Shown: positions 1 to 8,872, counted from the stretch's first letter. The stretch: 35,725 nucleotides of DNA from CADCTM01 sp049671305 (GCA_049671305.1 JBATUR010000015.1:1-35725); one strand, 5' to 3'. Numbers and translations: made by a program. Notes: generated from the sequence alone by a model not told the origin.

Positions 1-613
1 CCCAAGCAGCCTGAAAAAAGTCTCGTTCACACAACATGGCATAACGATACGCTGATTTTACAGATGCCGTCATCGCTGTATATTTATCAGTTAAAACCTC
101 TAATTGTTGAGCTAAATCTTCAAATTCTGGCTGACTATAAGTTCTAATCCAGTCAGTATATTGGTGTTCAGGAATGCCATTTTCAGCTAACTTTTGAGCC
201 AAAAAAGCATAGAGGCGCATACAAGGCGTCATCGCCACCGTAATTAAACCAAGATCACTACTCCAAGCAGTTGCCATTAAAAAATCAGTATAACGGCGCG
301 TTGCAGTTCCTGGCTCAACTGTTCCTAAATCTATGCCCCATTTGGCAGCATAACTTTCATGCAGATGTAATTCCTCCAACACGCCGCTAGCAAAAGTATG
401 AAAAGCCTTAAAACCATGCCAGTCGGGAGACTTTGCAGCAGCGATACTGTAGGCGCGTGCAAATGATTCTAAGAAAAAGGCATCCTGCCCAACATAATAG
501 GCAAATTTCGACCTATTAAGAGTGCCGTTGGCAATGCCTTGGACAAAAGAATTTTCCAGACAAGCTTGTGCTAAATCTTGATTGGAATACCATAAATCTT
601 TGCTAATTGTCAT
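1..613 (-). CDS. tenA: TenA/thiaminase II family protein (3' end cut by window)
   Basis: I translated this by hand from the ATG whose complement lies at 611-613; about 204 codons are present and the C-terminus lies before base 1. The protein matches the TenA/THI-4 family, all-helical enzymes that hydrolyse aminopyrimidine degradation products of thiamin for salvage of the pyrimidine moiety (cytosolic). Visible hallmarks are an early YYVGQDAFFLESFARAY segment, a central helix with EELHLHESYA, and AMTPCMRLYAFLAQ. In the family the Cys of that last segment is the catalytic nucleophile. No thiamin-biosynthesis neighbour or TPP-riboswitch-like leader is seen in the 159 bp between it and the next gene. 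The family call is firm. The exact substrate (aminopyrimidine versus thiamin) cannot be read from the sequence. Confidence 0.9.
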   Translation of the reverse strand, partial: MTISKDLWYSNQDLAQACLENSFVQGIANGTLNRSKFAYYVGQDAFFLESFARAYSIAAAKSPDWHGFKAFHTFASGVLEELHLHESYAAKWGIDLGTVEPGTATRRYTDFLMATAWSSDLGLITVAMTPCMRLYAFLAQKLAENGIPEHQYTDWIRTYSQPEFEDLAQQLEVLTDKYTAMTASVKSAYRYAMLCERDFFQAAW

Positions 614-772
614 AACAAAATTACTCAACTCAATTGAAGAATTATTGAAGATTATAGATTTAATAACCTGTAACTTGTAGGTTGATTTGAATGCCAAAAA
701 CTATAGATTGAGACGTGGAGTTTTGTAATACTCAACCCAATCTCTAGCAATTATTTAATACTCATTGATCAA

Positions 773-3451
773 CTACACAAAATCCGCAGCAGTAATCAGA
801 TTAGCAGATACTCCCGTCAAAGTAGCTAATAATCGATCTGTCTCACTAATACCAATTAAAGTATCATCATTAAATTGAGTAATCGACAATTGCTCAAAGG
901 ACAAACCACCAAGTAAATAGAAGGAATCAACACCACTTTCAAAATCAATAATAGTATCGCTGCCAGAATTAGCTGCTAGTAAAAAGATGTCGCTCCCCAT
1001 ACCCCCAGTCAACAGATCTCTCCCCCAACCACCGAACAAACGATCATCACCATTGCCACCAATCAAAGTATCATTGCCCCAATTTCCCCGCAGCGTATCA
1101 TTACCATTGCGACCATTAATTAAGTCGTCACCTCCCAGACCTCGGATGAAATCCCCGGCATTAGTACCAATGAGAGTATCATTGTCTGGTGTTGGAGAAG
1201 CAACAGAACTTACACTGCCAAAGACCACATAGCTTGAGATAGTATTGTTGCTGGAGTAAGGATCACCTGTACCAATAATGACATCATCAATGCCATCACC
1301 GTTGATGTCACCCAAACCTTGAATTGAACTACCAGATTTTTCATCTGCCACAAAACCGTTAATCACAAAGCCGTTGCTACCATCAAGTTCAGAAAGATTA
1401 AGAGTGCCCTTCCCTCCCAGAGTTGTGCCACCAAACACCACATAGGTAGAGCCTGCATTATTGATATCGTTAGGGTCAGCAAAAGGAACACCAAAAATCA
1501 GGTCAGTAATACCATCATTATTGATGTCGCTGGTAGTAGTAACTGAAGTACCGGAAAAGTCCCCTTGAGTAGCTCCATTGATGACAACGCCGTTACTGCC
1601 GTCCAGACTAAATCGGTCAAGGCTGCCACCCGCACCGATATTTGTGCCGCCAAACAGCACATAGGTGGAGCCTGCATCAGTTAAGCCGTTAGGGTTAGCC
1701 AAAGGAGCAGCAATAATCAGGTCAGCAATACCATCACCATTGAGGTCGCTCTTCGTAGTAACTGAACTATTTCTGAAGTCACCTTGAGTAGTGCCATTGA
1801 TCACGAAGCCATTACTGCCGTCTAGGGTAGATGGGTCAATGCTGCCACCTGCTCCTATATTCGTGCCACCAAATACGACATAGGTGGAGCCTGCAACACG
1901 GATGCCGTTAGCATCAGCATTAATAATCAAGTCATTAATACCATCATTATTGAGATCGCTGGCAGCAGTCACTGAAGTACTTAAGCCTTCATTTTGAGTA
2001 GTGCCATTGATCACAAAGCCGTTACTACCATCCAGGGTAGAGCGGTCAATGTTGCCACCCGCGCCGATATTCGTGCCACCGAACAGCACATAGGTCGAAC
2101 CTGCATTACGGATGCCGTTAGGGTTAACATTAGAATTACGAATAATCAGGTCAGTAATGCCATCACCATTGAGATCGCTGGTAGTAGGAACTGAAGTACT
2201 ACGTGAGAAGTCACCTTGATTAGTGCCATTGATCACAAAGCCGTTAGTGCCGTCCAGGGTAGAGCGGTCAAGGCTGCCACCCGCGCCGATATTCGTGCCA
2301 CCGAACACCACATATATAGAGCCTGCACCACGGATGCCGTTAACGTCAGCATCAGGAGAATGAATCATTAGGTCAGCAATACCATCACCATTGAGGTCAC
2401 TGGTAGTAGTAACTGAAGCACTACGTGAGAAGTCACGTTCATTAGTGCCATTAATCACAAAGCCGTTAGTGCCGTCCAGGGTAGAGCGGTCAATGCTGCC
2501 ACCTGCCCCAATATTCGTGCCACCGAACACCACATATATAGAGCCTGCACCACGGATGCCGTTAGCATCAGCATAAGGAGAATGAATCATTAGGTCAGCA
2601 ATACCATCACCATTGAGGTCGCTGGTAGTAGTAATTGAAGGACGAAACAAGTCACGGTCATTAGTGCCATTAATCACAAAGCCGTTACTGCCGTCCAGAC
2701 TAGAGCGGTCAATGCTGCCTCCCGCACCTATATCTGTGCCACCGAACACCACATAGATCGAGCCTGCACCACGGATGCCATTAGGTTCAGCATAAGGAGC
2801 GTTAGTAATTAGGTCAGCAATACCATCATTATTGATATCGCTGGTAGTAAATGAATTATTTGAGGAGCCATCTTGATTAGTGCCATTGATCACAAAGCCG
2901 TTACTACCGTCTAGGGTAGAGGGGTCAATGCTACCTCCCGCACCTATATCTGTGCCACCGAATACCACATAGGTAGAAGCTGGATCATTGCCTGTGTTTG
3001 GGTCAGTCCCAGGAGCGCTAATAATTAGGTCAGCAATGCCATCACCATTGATATCGCTGCCAGTAATCGCTGATAAATATATTTCACCCTGGTAGGAATC
3101 GCTATAGAAAGTGCCGTTGAGGCGAAAGCCATTGTTGCCGTCGAGAGTAGATAGGTCGATGCTGCCATTCGTTTCTACATTTGGACCGCCAAACACTACG
3201 TAGGCGCTTCTAGCCTGAACATAACGAAAGGAATAACCATAAGGAGTCGTTATCTCAGGCACATAAGTATTATCTAGTCGCACAAAGAGGTCAGTGAAAC
3301 CATCACCATTAATGTCTCCAGCGCTGCTGATGGTCTGTTTTGATGACTGGATGATTAGCCCTGATAAAAGGGAGTCGCCATTATTCTGATGAGTGATGAC
3401 GAAGCCATTACTGCCGTCGAGGTCAGATAAGTTTAATGATGAACTGGGCAT
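773..3451 (-). CDS. FG-GAP repeat (integrin-alpha-like) protein with C-terminal RTX-type calcium-binding repeats
   Basis: This is an 892-residue protein. Ten repeats each carry a Ca2+-binding D-x-(N)-x-D-G-x-x-D motif, such as DINGDGIAD or DLNGDGITD, followed by a YVVFGG strand. The spacing is about 72-74 residues in the central copies. The repeats are followed by a linker with Pro/Thr and then by hemolysin-type nonapeptides such as GGNGDDRLFGG (about residues 750-830). The final about 65 residues resemble the conserved tail after RTX blocks (SGSDTIIDFESGVD). FG-GAP repeats build beta-propellers in integrins, and RTX tails typically mark type I-secreted, calcium-folded proteins. I infer an extracellular or surface protein. 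No N-terminal signal peptide is visible, which fits C-terminal type I export. No transporter is encoded nearby. The ATG at 3451 begins MPSSSLNLSDLDG, the same opening as the paralog at 4903. Confidence 0.85.
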   Translation of the reverse strand: MPSSSLNLSDLDGSNGFVITHQNNGDSLLSGLIIQSSKQTISSAGDINGDGFTDLFVRLDNTYVPEITTPYGYSFRYVQARSAYVVFGGPNVETNGSIDLSTLDGNNGFRLNGTFYSDSYQGEIYLSAITGSDINGDGIADLIISAPGTDPNTGNDPASTYVVFGGTDIGAGGSIDPSTLDGSNGFVINGTNQDGSSNNSFTTSDINNDGIADLITNAPYAEPNGIRGAGSIYVVFGGTDIGAGGSIDRSSLDGSNGFVINGTNDRDLFRPSITTTSDLNGDGIADLMIHSPYADANGIRGAGSIYVVFGGTNIGAGGSIDRSTLDGTNGFVINGTNERDFSRSASVTTTSDLNGDGIADLMIHSPDADVNGIRGAGSIYVVFGGTNIGAGGSLDRSTLDGTNGFVINGTNQGDFSRSTSVPTTSDLNGDGITDLIIRNSNVNPNGIRNAGSTYVLFGGTNIGAGGNIDRSTLDGSNGFVINGTTQNEGLSTSVTAASDLNNDGINDLIINADANGIRVAGSTYVVFGGTNIGAGGSIDPSTLDGSNGFVINGTTQGDFRNSSVTTKSDLNGDGIADLIIAAPLANPNGLTDAGSTYVLFGGTNIGAGGSLDRFSLDGSNGVVINGATQGDFSGTSVTTTSDINNDGITDLIFGVPFADPNDINNAGSTYVVFGGTTLGGKGTLNLSELDGSNGFVINGFVADEKSGSSIQGLGDINGDGIDDVIIGTGDPYSSNNTISSYVVFGSVSSVASPTPDNDTLIGTNAGDFIRGLGGDDLINGRNGNDTLRGNWGNDTLIGGNGDDRLFGGWGRDLLTGGMGSDIFLLAANSGSDTIIDFESGVDSFYLLGGLSFEQLSITQFNDDTLIGISETDRLLATLTGVSANLITAADFV
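1560..2960 (-). repeat. Tandem approximately 216-222-bp coding repeats (FG-GAP units)
   Basis: The core of the 892-residue gene is built from near-identical DNA units. A landmark, tagtgccattgatcacaaag (minor variants), recurs near 1790, 2001, 2221, 2443, 2662 and 2878. That is a period of roughly 210-222 bases, always a multiple of three at protein level. The similarity includes synonymous positions, so the units probably expanded recently or are homogenised by recombination. This repeat is protein-coding and is not a CRISPR array. Confidence 0.85.
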
Positions 3452-3721
3452 AGTAGATTCTTCTTTTTTAGTGGAGTTCTGTAAAAGTCAATTTTTGTAG
3501 CGAGGGAGACTAATCATTATGGCTTTTTTTCCTGATTGGGCAAAAGGCTTTGGTTTTTTGATAAATAGTTTAATCATAATTTGTAGACTGATTTAAAAGC
3601 AAGAAACCCAACTCGTCTAAAATGTTGAGTTTCGCTCTTGTTTAACCCAACCTATAAGAGTTATTTAATCTTCATTGCTTAATGCTAAATTACATAATTA
3701 TTTGAAATTAACTTTTGTCTC

Positions 3722-4780
3722 ATGACTCAATCCCCTGCTCAAGCAACACCATCCCTAGAAATTACTAGTTCACGCCAGTTTAATGCCTGGTTAGCTGAAC
3801 AAAATATCAGCCTTGCCTTTACAACTTATCAAGTCGGCAAAGTCTTTTTTATCGGCTTACAATCCACAGGGCAGCTATCAATATTTGAGCGCAATTTTGA
3901 TCGTTGTATGGGTTTGTGGGCAGAGGGTTCGCGACTTTATCTGAGTTCCCTTTATCAACTCTGGCGCTTTGAAAATGCCCTGGAGCCTGGACAAATTCAC
4001 AATGGCTATGACTGTATGTATGTGCCGCAAGTCGGATATGTTACAGGTGACTTGGATGTGCATGATTTGGTAGTAGATGAATCAAAAAAAGTTGTATTTG
4101 TCAATACCCTATTTAACTGTCTTGCTACTGTTAGCGAGAAGTACAGTTTTATTCCTCTTTGGAAACCGCCGTTTATATCTAAATTAGCAGCAGAAGATAG
4201 GTGTCACCTCAATGGTTTAGCAATGCGAGAAGGTAAGCCAAAATATGTAACTGCGGTGAGTCAAAGTGATGTGGTAGATGGGTGGAGAGATAGAAGGCAA
4301 GATGGCGGTTGTTTGATGGATATTAACAACAATGAAATCTTACTTCGTGGGCTTTCTATGCCTCATTCACCGCGCTGGTATCGAGGTAAATTATGGCTAC
4401 TTAATTCTGGTGCTGGCTTCTTTGGTTATGCAGATTTAGAACGAGGATTTTTTGAACCTGTAACCTTTTGCCCGGGCTATTTACGTGGCTGTGCTTTTGT
4501 CGGTAATTTTGCCATTATTGGCACATCAAAAGCTAGAGAAAATAGTACTTTTTCTGGTTTAGCATTAGATGAAAATTTGCGTTTAAGAGATGCCGAACCT
4601 CGTTGTGGTTTGTTGGTAATTGATTTAAGAACAGGCGATATTGTGCATTGGTTGCGAATAGAAGGAGTAGTTGAGGAATTATACGATGTGGTGATTTTGC
4701 CTGGAGTACAGCGTCCAATGGCAATAGGTTTTAAAACTGATGAAATTCGTCGCATTGTAACAATTGGTGCTGCTTTGTAG
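3722..4780 (+). CDS. TIGR03032 family protein (function unknown)
   Basis: This 352-residue protein starts at an ATG (MTQSPAQATPS) and has no signal peptide or membrane segment. The opening ITSSRQFNAWLAEQNISLAFTTY, the FERNFDRCMGLW segment, the DLDVHDLVVDESKKVVFVNT strand and the HSPRWYRGKLWLLNSGAGFFG block are characteristic of the TIGR03032 family. That family is widespread in cyanobacteria and some proteobacteria, often near TPR/sulfotransferase genes or repeat-rich surface proteins. The alternating short strands suggest a beta-propeller-like fold; this is inference. It is flanked on both sides by FG-GAP/RTX paralogs pointing outward or in the same direction, so an association with those surface proteins is possible. 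No catalytic residues can be assigned. Confidence 0.85.
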   Translation: MTQSPAQATPSLEITSSRQFNAWLAEQNISLAFTTYQVGKVFFIGLQSTGQLSIFERNFDRCMGLWAEGSRLYLSSLYQLWRFENALEPGQIHNGYDCMYVPQVGYVTGDLDVHDLVVDESKKVVFVNTLFNCLATVSEKYSFIPLWKPPFISKLAAEDRCHLNGLAMREGKPKYVTAVSQSDVVDGWRDRRQDGGCLMDINNNEILLRGLSMPHSPRWYRGKLWLLNSGAGFFGYADLERGFFEPVTFCPGYLRGCAFVGNFAIIGTSKARENSTFSGLALDENLRLRDAEPRCGLLVIDLRTGDIVHWLRIEGVVEELYDVVILPGVQRPMAIGFKTDEIRRIVTIGAAL

Positions 4781-4902
4781 ACATTAAAAAAGCTGAGAAA
4801 GATAATTAATACAGATAGAAATAAAAATTTAATAAACAAGCAACAAGTAATCAAAACCAGCTTGCCAAATTTAATTTTTAATTAATAAGGAAAAAATTCT
4901 TC

Positions 4903-5619
4903 ATGCCTAGTTCAAGCTTCAACTTATCCGAGCTCAATGGCAGTAATGGCTTTGCAATTAATAGCGTTGAGAGAGTTGACAAATTAGGCTTTTCTGTCAG
5001 CAGTGCTGGAGATATTAACAATGATGGCATTGATGATTTTATTATCGGCGATCCTAATGGCGGCACCTCATCGGCTTCAGGAGTCAACAAGTTGGGAGCT
5101 AGCTATGTGGTGTTTGGCAGTACCCAAATCGGGAGAGGTGGCAACATTAACACCTCCTCCCTTGACGGTAGCAATGGCTTTGTCATCAACGAAATTCAGT
5201 CAGGTAACAGGGCATTCGGTTACTCGGTTAGCAATGCGGGAGATATTAACAATGATGGCATTGATGACCTAATTATGGGAGAACTCACGGGTTGGTATAG
5301 CTCAAGTAGCAATAGCTATGTAGTGTTTGGCTGTTGGGGCAATGATACTCTGACTGGGGGTGTGGGAAGCGATAGCGAAGCGCTGCTGCAAGCAGATAGA
5401 TTTCTACTAGCCAAAAACAGCGGAACCGATACCATTACCGATTTTGAAAGCGGTATCGATACCTTGGCGTTATTAGCTGGTTTAACTTTTGAGCAGTTAA
5501 CTATTACTCAAAGTAATAATGACACGTTGCTGAGTGTTAGTAGTACAAGTCAAGTATTAGCTACCCTCACCGGAGTGCCAGATAATCTAATCAGCGTCAC
5601 AGATTTTGTAGTTCTTTAA
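4903..5619 (+). CDS. Short FG-GAP protein with a fused, truncated RTX-type C-terminus
   Basis: This 238-residue paralog of the 892-residue protein is encoded on the opposite strand. The ATG at 4903 is preceded by AAGGA. It has two FG-GAP-type repeats (DINNDGIDD twice). It then passes abruptly from YVVFG directly into CWGNDTLTGGVGSD, the last part of an RTX nonapeptide block, followed by the same conserved tail (SGTDTITDFESGIDTLALL, then LATLTGVPDNLI). In the long paralog about 75 residues of linker and RTX repeats separate these two points, so this copy looks like an internal deletion fusion. Residues 158-165 (SEALLQAD) interrupt the tail; they are encoded by a 24-bp small dispersed repeat. 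Both changes keep the frame open. The protein may still be secreted, or it may be a decaying copy. Confidence 0.8.
   Translation: MPSSSFNLSELNGSNGFAINSVERVDKLGFSVSSAGDINNDGIDDFIIGDPNGGTSSASGVNKLGASYVVFGSTQIGRGGNINTSSLDGSNGFVINEIQSGNRAFGYSVSNAGDINNDGIDDLIMGELTGWYSSSSNSYVVFGCWGNDTLTGGVGSDSEALLQADRFLLAKNSGTDTITDFESGIDTLALLAGLTFEQLTITQSNNDTLLSVSSTSQVLATLTGVPDNLISVTDFVVL
5369..5400 (+). mobile_element. SDR5-like small dispersed repeat inserted in frame inside a coding region
   Basis: After GCGAT (5369-5373) there is a 24-base block, AGCGAAGCGCTGCTGCAAGC followed by AGAT (5374-5397), then AGATTT. The inner CTGC/GCAG arms can form a small hairpin. The same block, 27 bases long, splits a perfect HIP1 octamer at 21887-21921. 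Known from the literature: Nostoc SDR5 elements are found exclusively inside HIP1 octamers. Here the right half-site is no longer CGC. The insertion adds exactly eight codons compared with the paralog at 773-3451. Confidence 0.75.
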
Positions 5620-5626
5620 AACTAGC

Positions 5627-5651
5627 AGAGACGTTCCGCCAGAACGTCTCT
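5627..5651. terminator. Bidirectional hairpin between convergent genes
   Basis: AGAGACGTTC (5627-5636) and GAACGTCTCT (5642-5651) form a perfect 10-bp stem around a five-base loop. It sits in the 36-base gap between two convergent genes. No strong T-run follows on either strand. It may act as a terminator or may simply be a dispersed palindromic repeat; AGAGACGTTC-type hairpins are common in cyanobacterial spacers. Confidence 0.6.
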
Positions 5652-5655
5652 ACAA

Positions 5656-8055
5656 TTATTCCTCTGCCAAATCCTCAACAACCGCCTCGACTAATTCATT
5701 TTGCAAAGACTCATCTGGTAATATCAATTTCTTGGCATCTGTGGAGTCATCGGCGGCGGGTAAAACCCGTACACGGGCAAATTTTAACCCCGTGATGCCC
5801 TGAAGCGGTTCAACCGTCCCTGATTGAATTTCTGGCTCAATCCAACCTTCACGAGATAAATAGCGCAGATATTGCTGATATTCTGCCCATTCTTCTTCGC
5901 TGGAATAAACTAAAGTTAGCATACCGGGTTGAGTAATTCTTGTCCTTGATTCTTCATCAACAGCTTTATCAATGCGCTTTTTGACAATTTCATAACGGAT
6001 ATCTCTTGTGCCTCGAACTTCAAAAAGTTTCTCGGTATTTTCATCATGAATAATATCAACTGTCAGGTCTTGAACTAATACCAAATGAGTGACTTCCATT
6101 TGCGTATTATAGAGAGTTTGAAACTTAAATGCAGTGCGGGCACAGTCACAAACAGCACGTAATTGTTCGTAGCGCAAACTGCGGAGATGGTAAACCGAAA
6201 ACTTAGAATCAATTGACTCACCAACATAGATCATGTGATTGATGCCGTCTGTCGATTCAACATCACAATAATGGGGAGTTATTTGTTGCATTCGGACTTG
6301 CCAACGTTCCCAAGTTTCCTTTAACAACGAGTTGATTTGGCTGATGGTTTGGTCATAGTGAGCGCGGGAAATGTAAACTGATTTGTGGCTGTTGTTGCAG
6401 CTTTGACGATAAGTTTCAACGGCAGCTAGTGCCTCGGTTCCACATTGTGCAAAGTAGTCTAAATATACCTCAAGGCGATCGCTTAATACTCTTAAAGCAG
6501 AAACCTCGGCATCAACTGTAACTCGTTCTTTGATTTGTTCGATATAATCAAGCAAATCAAGTTGCAATTGTTCGCCTAAAGAGCTTTCTTGAAATTGGCA
6601 AACCGCTTCGACAATTCGCATTCCTAACTGAAATTGTTCTAGTAAGTCAGCTTGAATAGCTCGATTTCTTTCTTCAGAAGAACCACGAATATCAGATATC
6701 CCATATAACGGATAAACATGAGCAAAGACAATTGGTTCTGATGATAAACCCCAACTGCGGCGCTCGGCTTCTTGCAAAAAACGCCATTCAACAGCAGGAT
6801 GGATATTAGTAAAACGTTGCTGAATAGCTTGACGAAGTGCAGCGGTAAAAGCAGGCATTAATTCCTCAGCATATTTACAATCTAAGCCATCAAAATTATG
6901 AGTGCGATCGCTAATTAAGCCCACAATTCCCGCTAATTGCTTTGCACCTTTGTTTTTGATAGCGCGGACAACCAAAGGAATTAGTAACATAGAGCGTACA
7001 CCTTGATTAACTAGCATCCGCTCACAGTCGCTTTGACAATCTAAACTTAAGTCAGCAATATTCCAAACTCGATTAGCTACCTCGGCACGGGAAAAGTGCG
7101 ATTCTGCCAAAGAGTGCATCGAATAGACACTTGACTTTAATGCCTTGCGTTCCGTACTCATAAACAGCCGCATCTGCTCATTTTCCACAGTCATGATCAG
7201 ACTATTAGTGGCACGAAACAGCGATCGCAAACGTTTATTGATGCGGCGAAATTTATCAGGACGTAAAATCGAATCACGGTCAATTAATAAGCCAATAATA
7301 TGGCGAATCGTTTCCCGTTCCGTGACATCAGAACCTTCTAGTAACAACTGTCCTGATAATTGATAATTTTCCAAACGCAAGCGCACGCCCCAAGCTTCCA
7401 ACTGCGCCGAGTCGAGCAATTGTGCCGAACGATCTTCCCCCAACAACTGTTCTAAATCCAAATCGGCAAACTCATCCACCTGAGCATCTAAACGTGCAAT
7501 GGTTAATTGTTCAGAGCGAAAAGCAAATTCAATCAAGCGAGTTTCCGGATAAAGCGGACTTTTCAAGGAAACAATAACTGGTTGGTCTAATAGCCGCAAG
7601 CGAGGAATTTTGATTTGATAAATATCCCGCAAAACTAAATGCAGGACGTGTTGGCGATACAAAGCTTCCACCGCCGAACTTTTTAAGTCTGGCAACAAAT
7701 CAGGTAAGCGAATTTCGCGGTTCGTCAAATCCGCATAAGTGCCAGCAATACCCATCAGACTACAAAAATAGTCATTGGCATATCGTAGGGTAAAACTTCC
7801 AGGCTCCACCATTGCCATCAACAACTGGCTATGGTGTTGGAAATGACTAAGCCAGCCAAAATCTAGCCCTAAGTCGGACGCCTCCTGATCTTGCAGTGAG
7901 CCTGTCGAATCTGCCAGTTGAGGATCGTCAAGGGAGGACAAATCAGCGGACAGTGATAAGACTGACTCACCAGAAGCGCTGGACTTAGAATTGCGACCTG
8001 CTTTTGGCGGGGTCACATTTTTCTCCAATTTGGAGTTTTGCTTACGGATAGGCAT
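5656..8055 (-). CDS. PAS/GAF-domain sensor-like protein without a recognisable output domain
   Basis: I place the start at the ATG at 8055 (MPIRKQNSKLEKN), giving 799 residues. The open frame continues 16 codons upstream to a TTG at 8103, but that stretch (MRRRTCHQLPF) looks like non-coding leader. The N-terminal about 80 residues are Ser/Asp-rich and probably disordered. A PAS-like segment follows (LLMAMVEPGSFTLRYANDYF through the RLPDLLPD region). A GAF-like domain then runs from about residue 260 to 430 and contains the MLLIPLVVRAIKN and LAGIVGLISDRTHNFD strands. The remaining about 350 residues are mostly helical and unfamiliar. No histidine kinase, GGDEF, EAL, HTH or phosphatase motif was found, and the Cys/His pattern of a bilin-binding GAF is not obvious. 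A cytosolic signalling or scaffold role is inferred only. Confidence 0.7.
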   Translation of the reverse strand: MPIRKQNSKLEKNVTPPKAGRNSKSSASGESVLSLSADLSSLDDPQLADSTGSLQDQEASDLGLDFGWLSHFQHHSQLLMAMVEPGSFTLRYANDYFCSLMGIAGTYADLTNREIRLPDLLPDLKSSAVEALYRQHVLHLVLRDIYQIKIPRLRLLDQPVIVSLKSPLYPETRLIEFAFRSEQLTIARLDAQVDEFADLDLEQLLGEDRSAQLLDSAQLEAWGVRLRLENYQLSGQLLLEGSDVTERETIRHIIGLLIDRDSILRPDKFRRINKRLRSLFRATNSLIMTVENEQMRLFMSTERKALKSSVYSMHSLAESHFSRAEVANRVWNIADLSLDCQSDCERMLVNQGVRSMLLIPLVVRAIKNKGAKQLAGIVGLISDRTHNFDGLDCKYAEELMPAFTAALRQAIQQRFTNIHPAVEWRFLQEAERRSWGLSSEPIVFAHVYPLYGISDIRGSSEERNRAIQADLLEQFQLGMRIVEAVCQFQESSLGEQLQLDLLDYIEQIKERVTVDAEVSALRVLSDRLEVYLDYFAQCGTEALAAVETYRQSCNNSHKSVYISRAHYDQTISQINSLLKETWERWQVRMQQITPHYCDVESTDGINHMIYVGESIDSKFSVYHLRSLRYEQLRAVCDCARTAFKFQTLYNTQMEVTHLVLVQDLTVDIIHDENTEKLFEVRGTRDIRYEIVKKRIDKAVDEESRTRITQPGMLTLVYSSEEEWAEYQQYLRYLSREGWIEPEIQSGTVEPLQGITGLKFARVRVLPAADDSTDAKKLILPDESLQNELVEAVVEDLAEE

Positions 8056-8872
8056 AACAAAAGTATTGATGAAGGGTAGCTGGTGGCAAGTGCGTCTTCG
8101 CAACTAAACCTGACAAGCGAGACAAGAAAACAACTACTACTGGCTCTCACCAGGAGTTTTCTTGACTGCTTCTTTCAAAGACCCAAGATTGCGGAATGAT
8201 CATCGGTTATAGGGGGTAGTGCTGCCGTGCCTACCCACTCTCCTGACGGAGTAACCATCGTTCAAATGCCCCTGCAGTTTCATCTTTTTGATGGGCAACG
8301 CTGTGAGAGCTTATACTCAATTTGTTATCTGTCGCCGCAATGATTGGGTCTTTCAAGAATGCACCCTGTTCAATTCTAGATTCCCTGATTCCAGGTCGTC
8401 ATTAGGGAGAATGTGCGATCGGGCTTTTGGGGACTGGCATTGACGCCAATTTCAGCTAGATTCTTTTTTGAGAATTGATCAGCGCCACCACAGGCAATTG
8501 CCCTAATAATTTTGACATTGCTGCAGCCTGGTAGATACTAGTTTTAGCTGGAGGCAGTGGCTCTTTGTTCAGAGAAATTAATCGTAAATTCCAGCAGTTA
8601 ACCTGGATACATGAGTACATATCCCCTTTGCTCAAGTTAATTGTCTTTAGTTACAGAAAGTACAACGCTATTAATATGCGTATAAATTCGTTGTTTTAGA
8701 GATGCTTAAAGACTGTTATTTTTTTAGCGCTCAATTGTAGCTTACTAAAAGGTGATCCTCCTAACTTTTAAACATCAAGTTATAGGTTTATTTCAAACCA
8801 ATCAAAAGGCTACTTAGCTCAACACAATACAATAAGATTCAGCAAACATGAACAATTAATCAAATCACACCA
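8056..8872. other. Long spacer (about 0.8 kb) with no confident gene
   Basis: This lies between the start of the PAS/GAF gene and the end of upp, both on the reverse strand. The half nearer the PAS/GAF gene is less AT-rich than other spacers here. It contains adjacent dyads: GGGTAG/CTACCC (about 8215-8236), ACTCT/GGAGT just after it, and CATC-TTTTT-GATG near 8290. Two reverse-strand open stretches in different frames (8376-8537 and 8231-8356) read like protein sequence but lack good starts. It could be a long 5' leader, a small RNA or a decayed small gene. No tRNA, tmRNA, 4.5S or RNase P signature was recognised. Confidence 0.5.
8231..8356 (-). CDS. Possible 41-residue ORF with TTG start, or fragment of a decayed gene
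   Basis: The frame reads from a TTG at 8356 (preceded by AGGGTG) to a TAG at 8231. The product begins MKDPIIAATDNKLSIS and ends AGAFERWLLRQESG. Its composition (balanced charges, no rare-codon runs) looks more like protein than random spacer. A second open stretch in another frame lies immediately upstream (8537 to 8376) and ends in MTTWNQGI. The two together could be one frameshifted gene. No family is recognised. Confidence 0.25.
   Translation of the reverse strand: MKDPIIAATDNKLSISSHSVAHQKDETAGAFERWLLRQESG

Noticed and set aside
987..1232. Forward ORF antisense to the FG-GAP/RTX gene
   Set aside because: Pro/Leu/Ser-biased product created by the complementary strand of the RTX repeats; a shadow frame.
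1560..2960. Regularly spaced repeats that could suggest a CRISPR array
   Set aside because: Period about 216-222 bases, repeats and spacers both coding and in frame, no cas genes; they are FG-GAP protein repeats.
8056..8872. tRNA, tmRNA, 4.5S or RNase P RNA in the long spacer
   Set aside because: No T-arm with pairing flanks, tag-peptide frame, GGAAG-type SRP core or RNase P consensus could be found on either strand.
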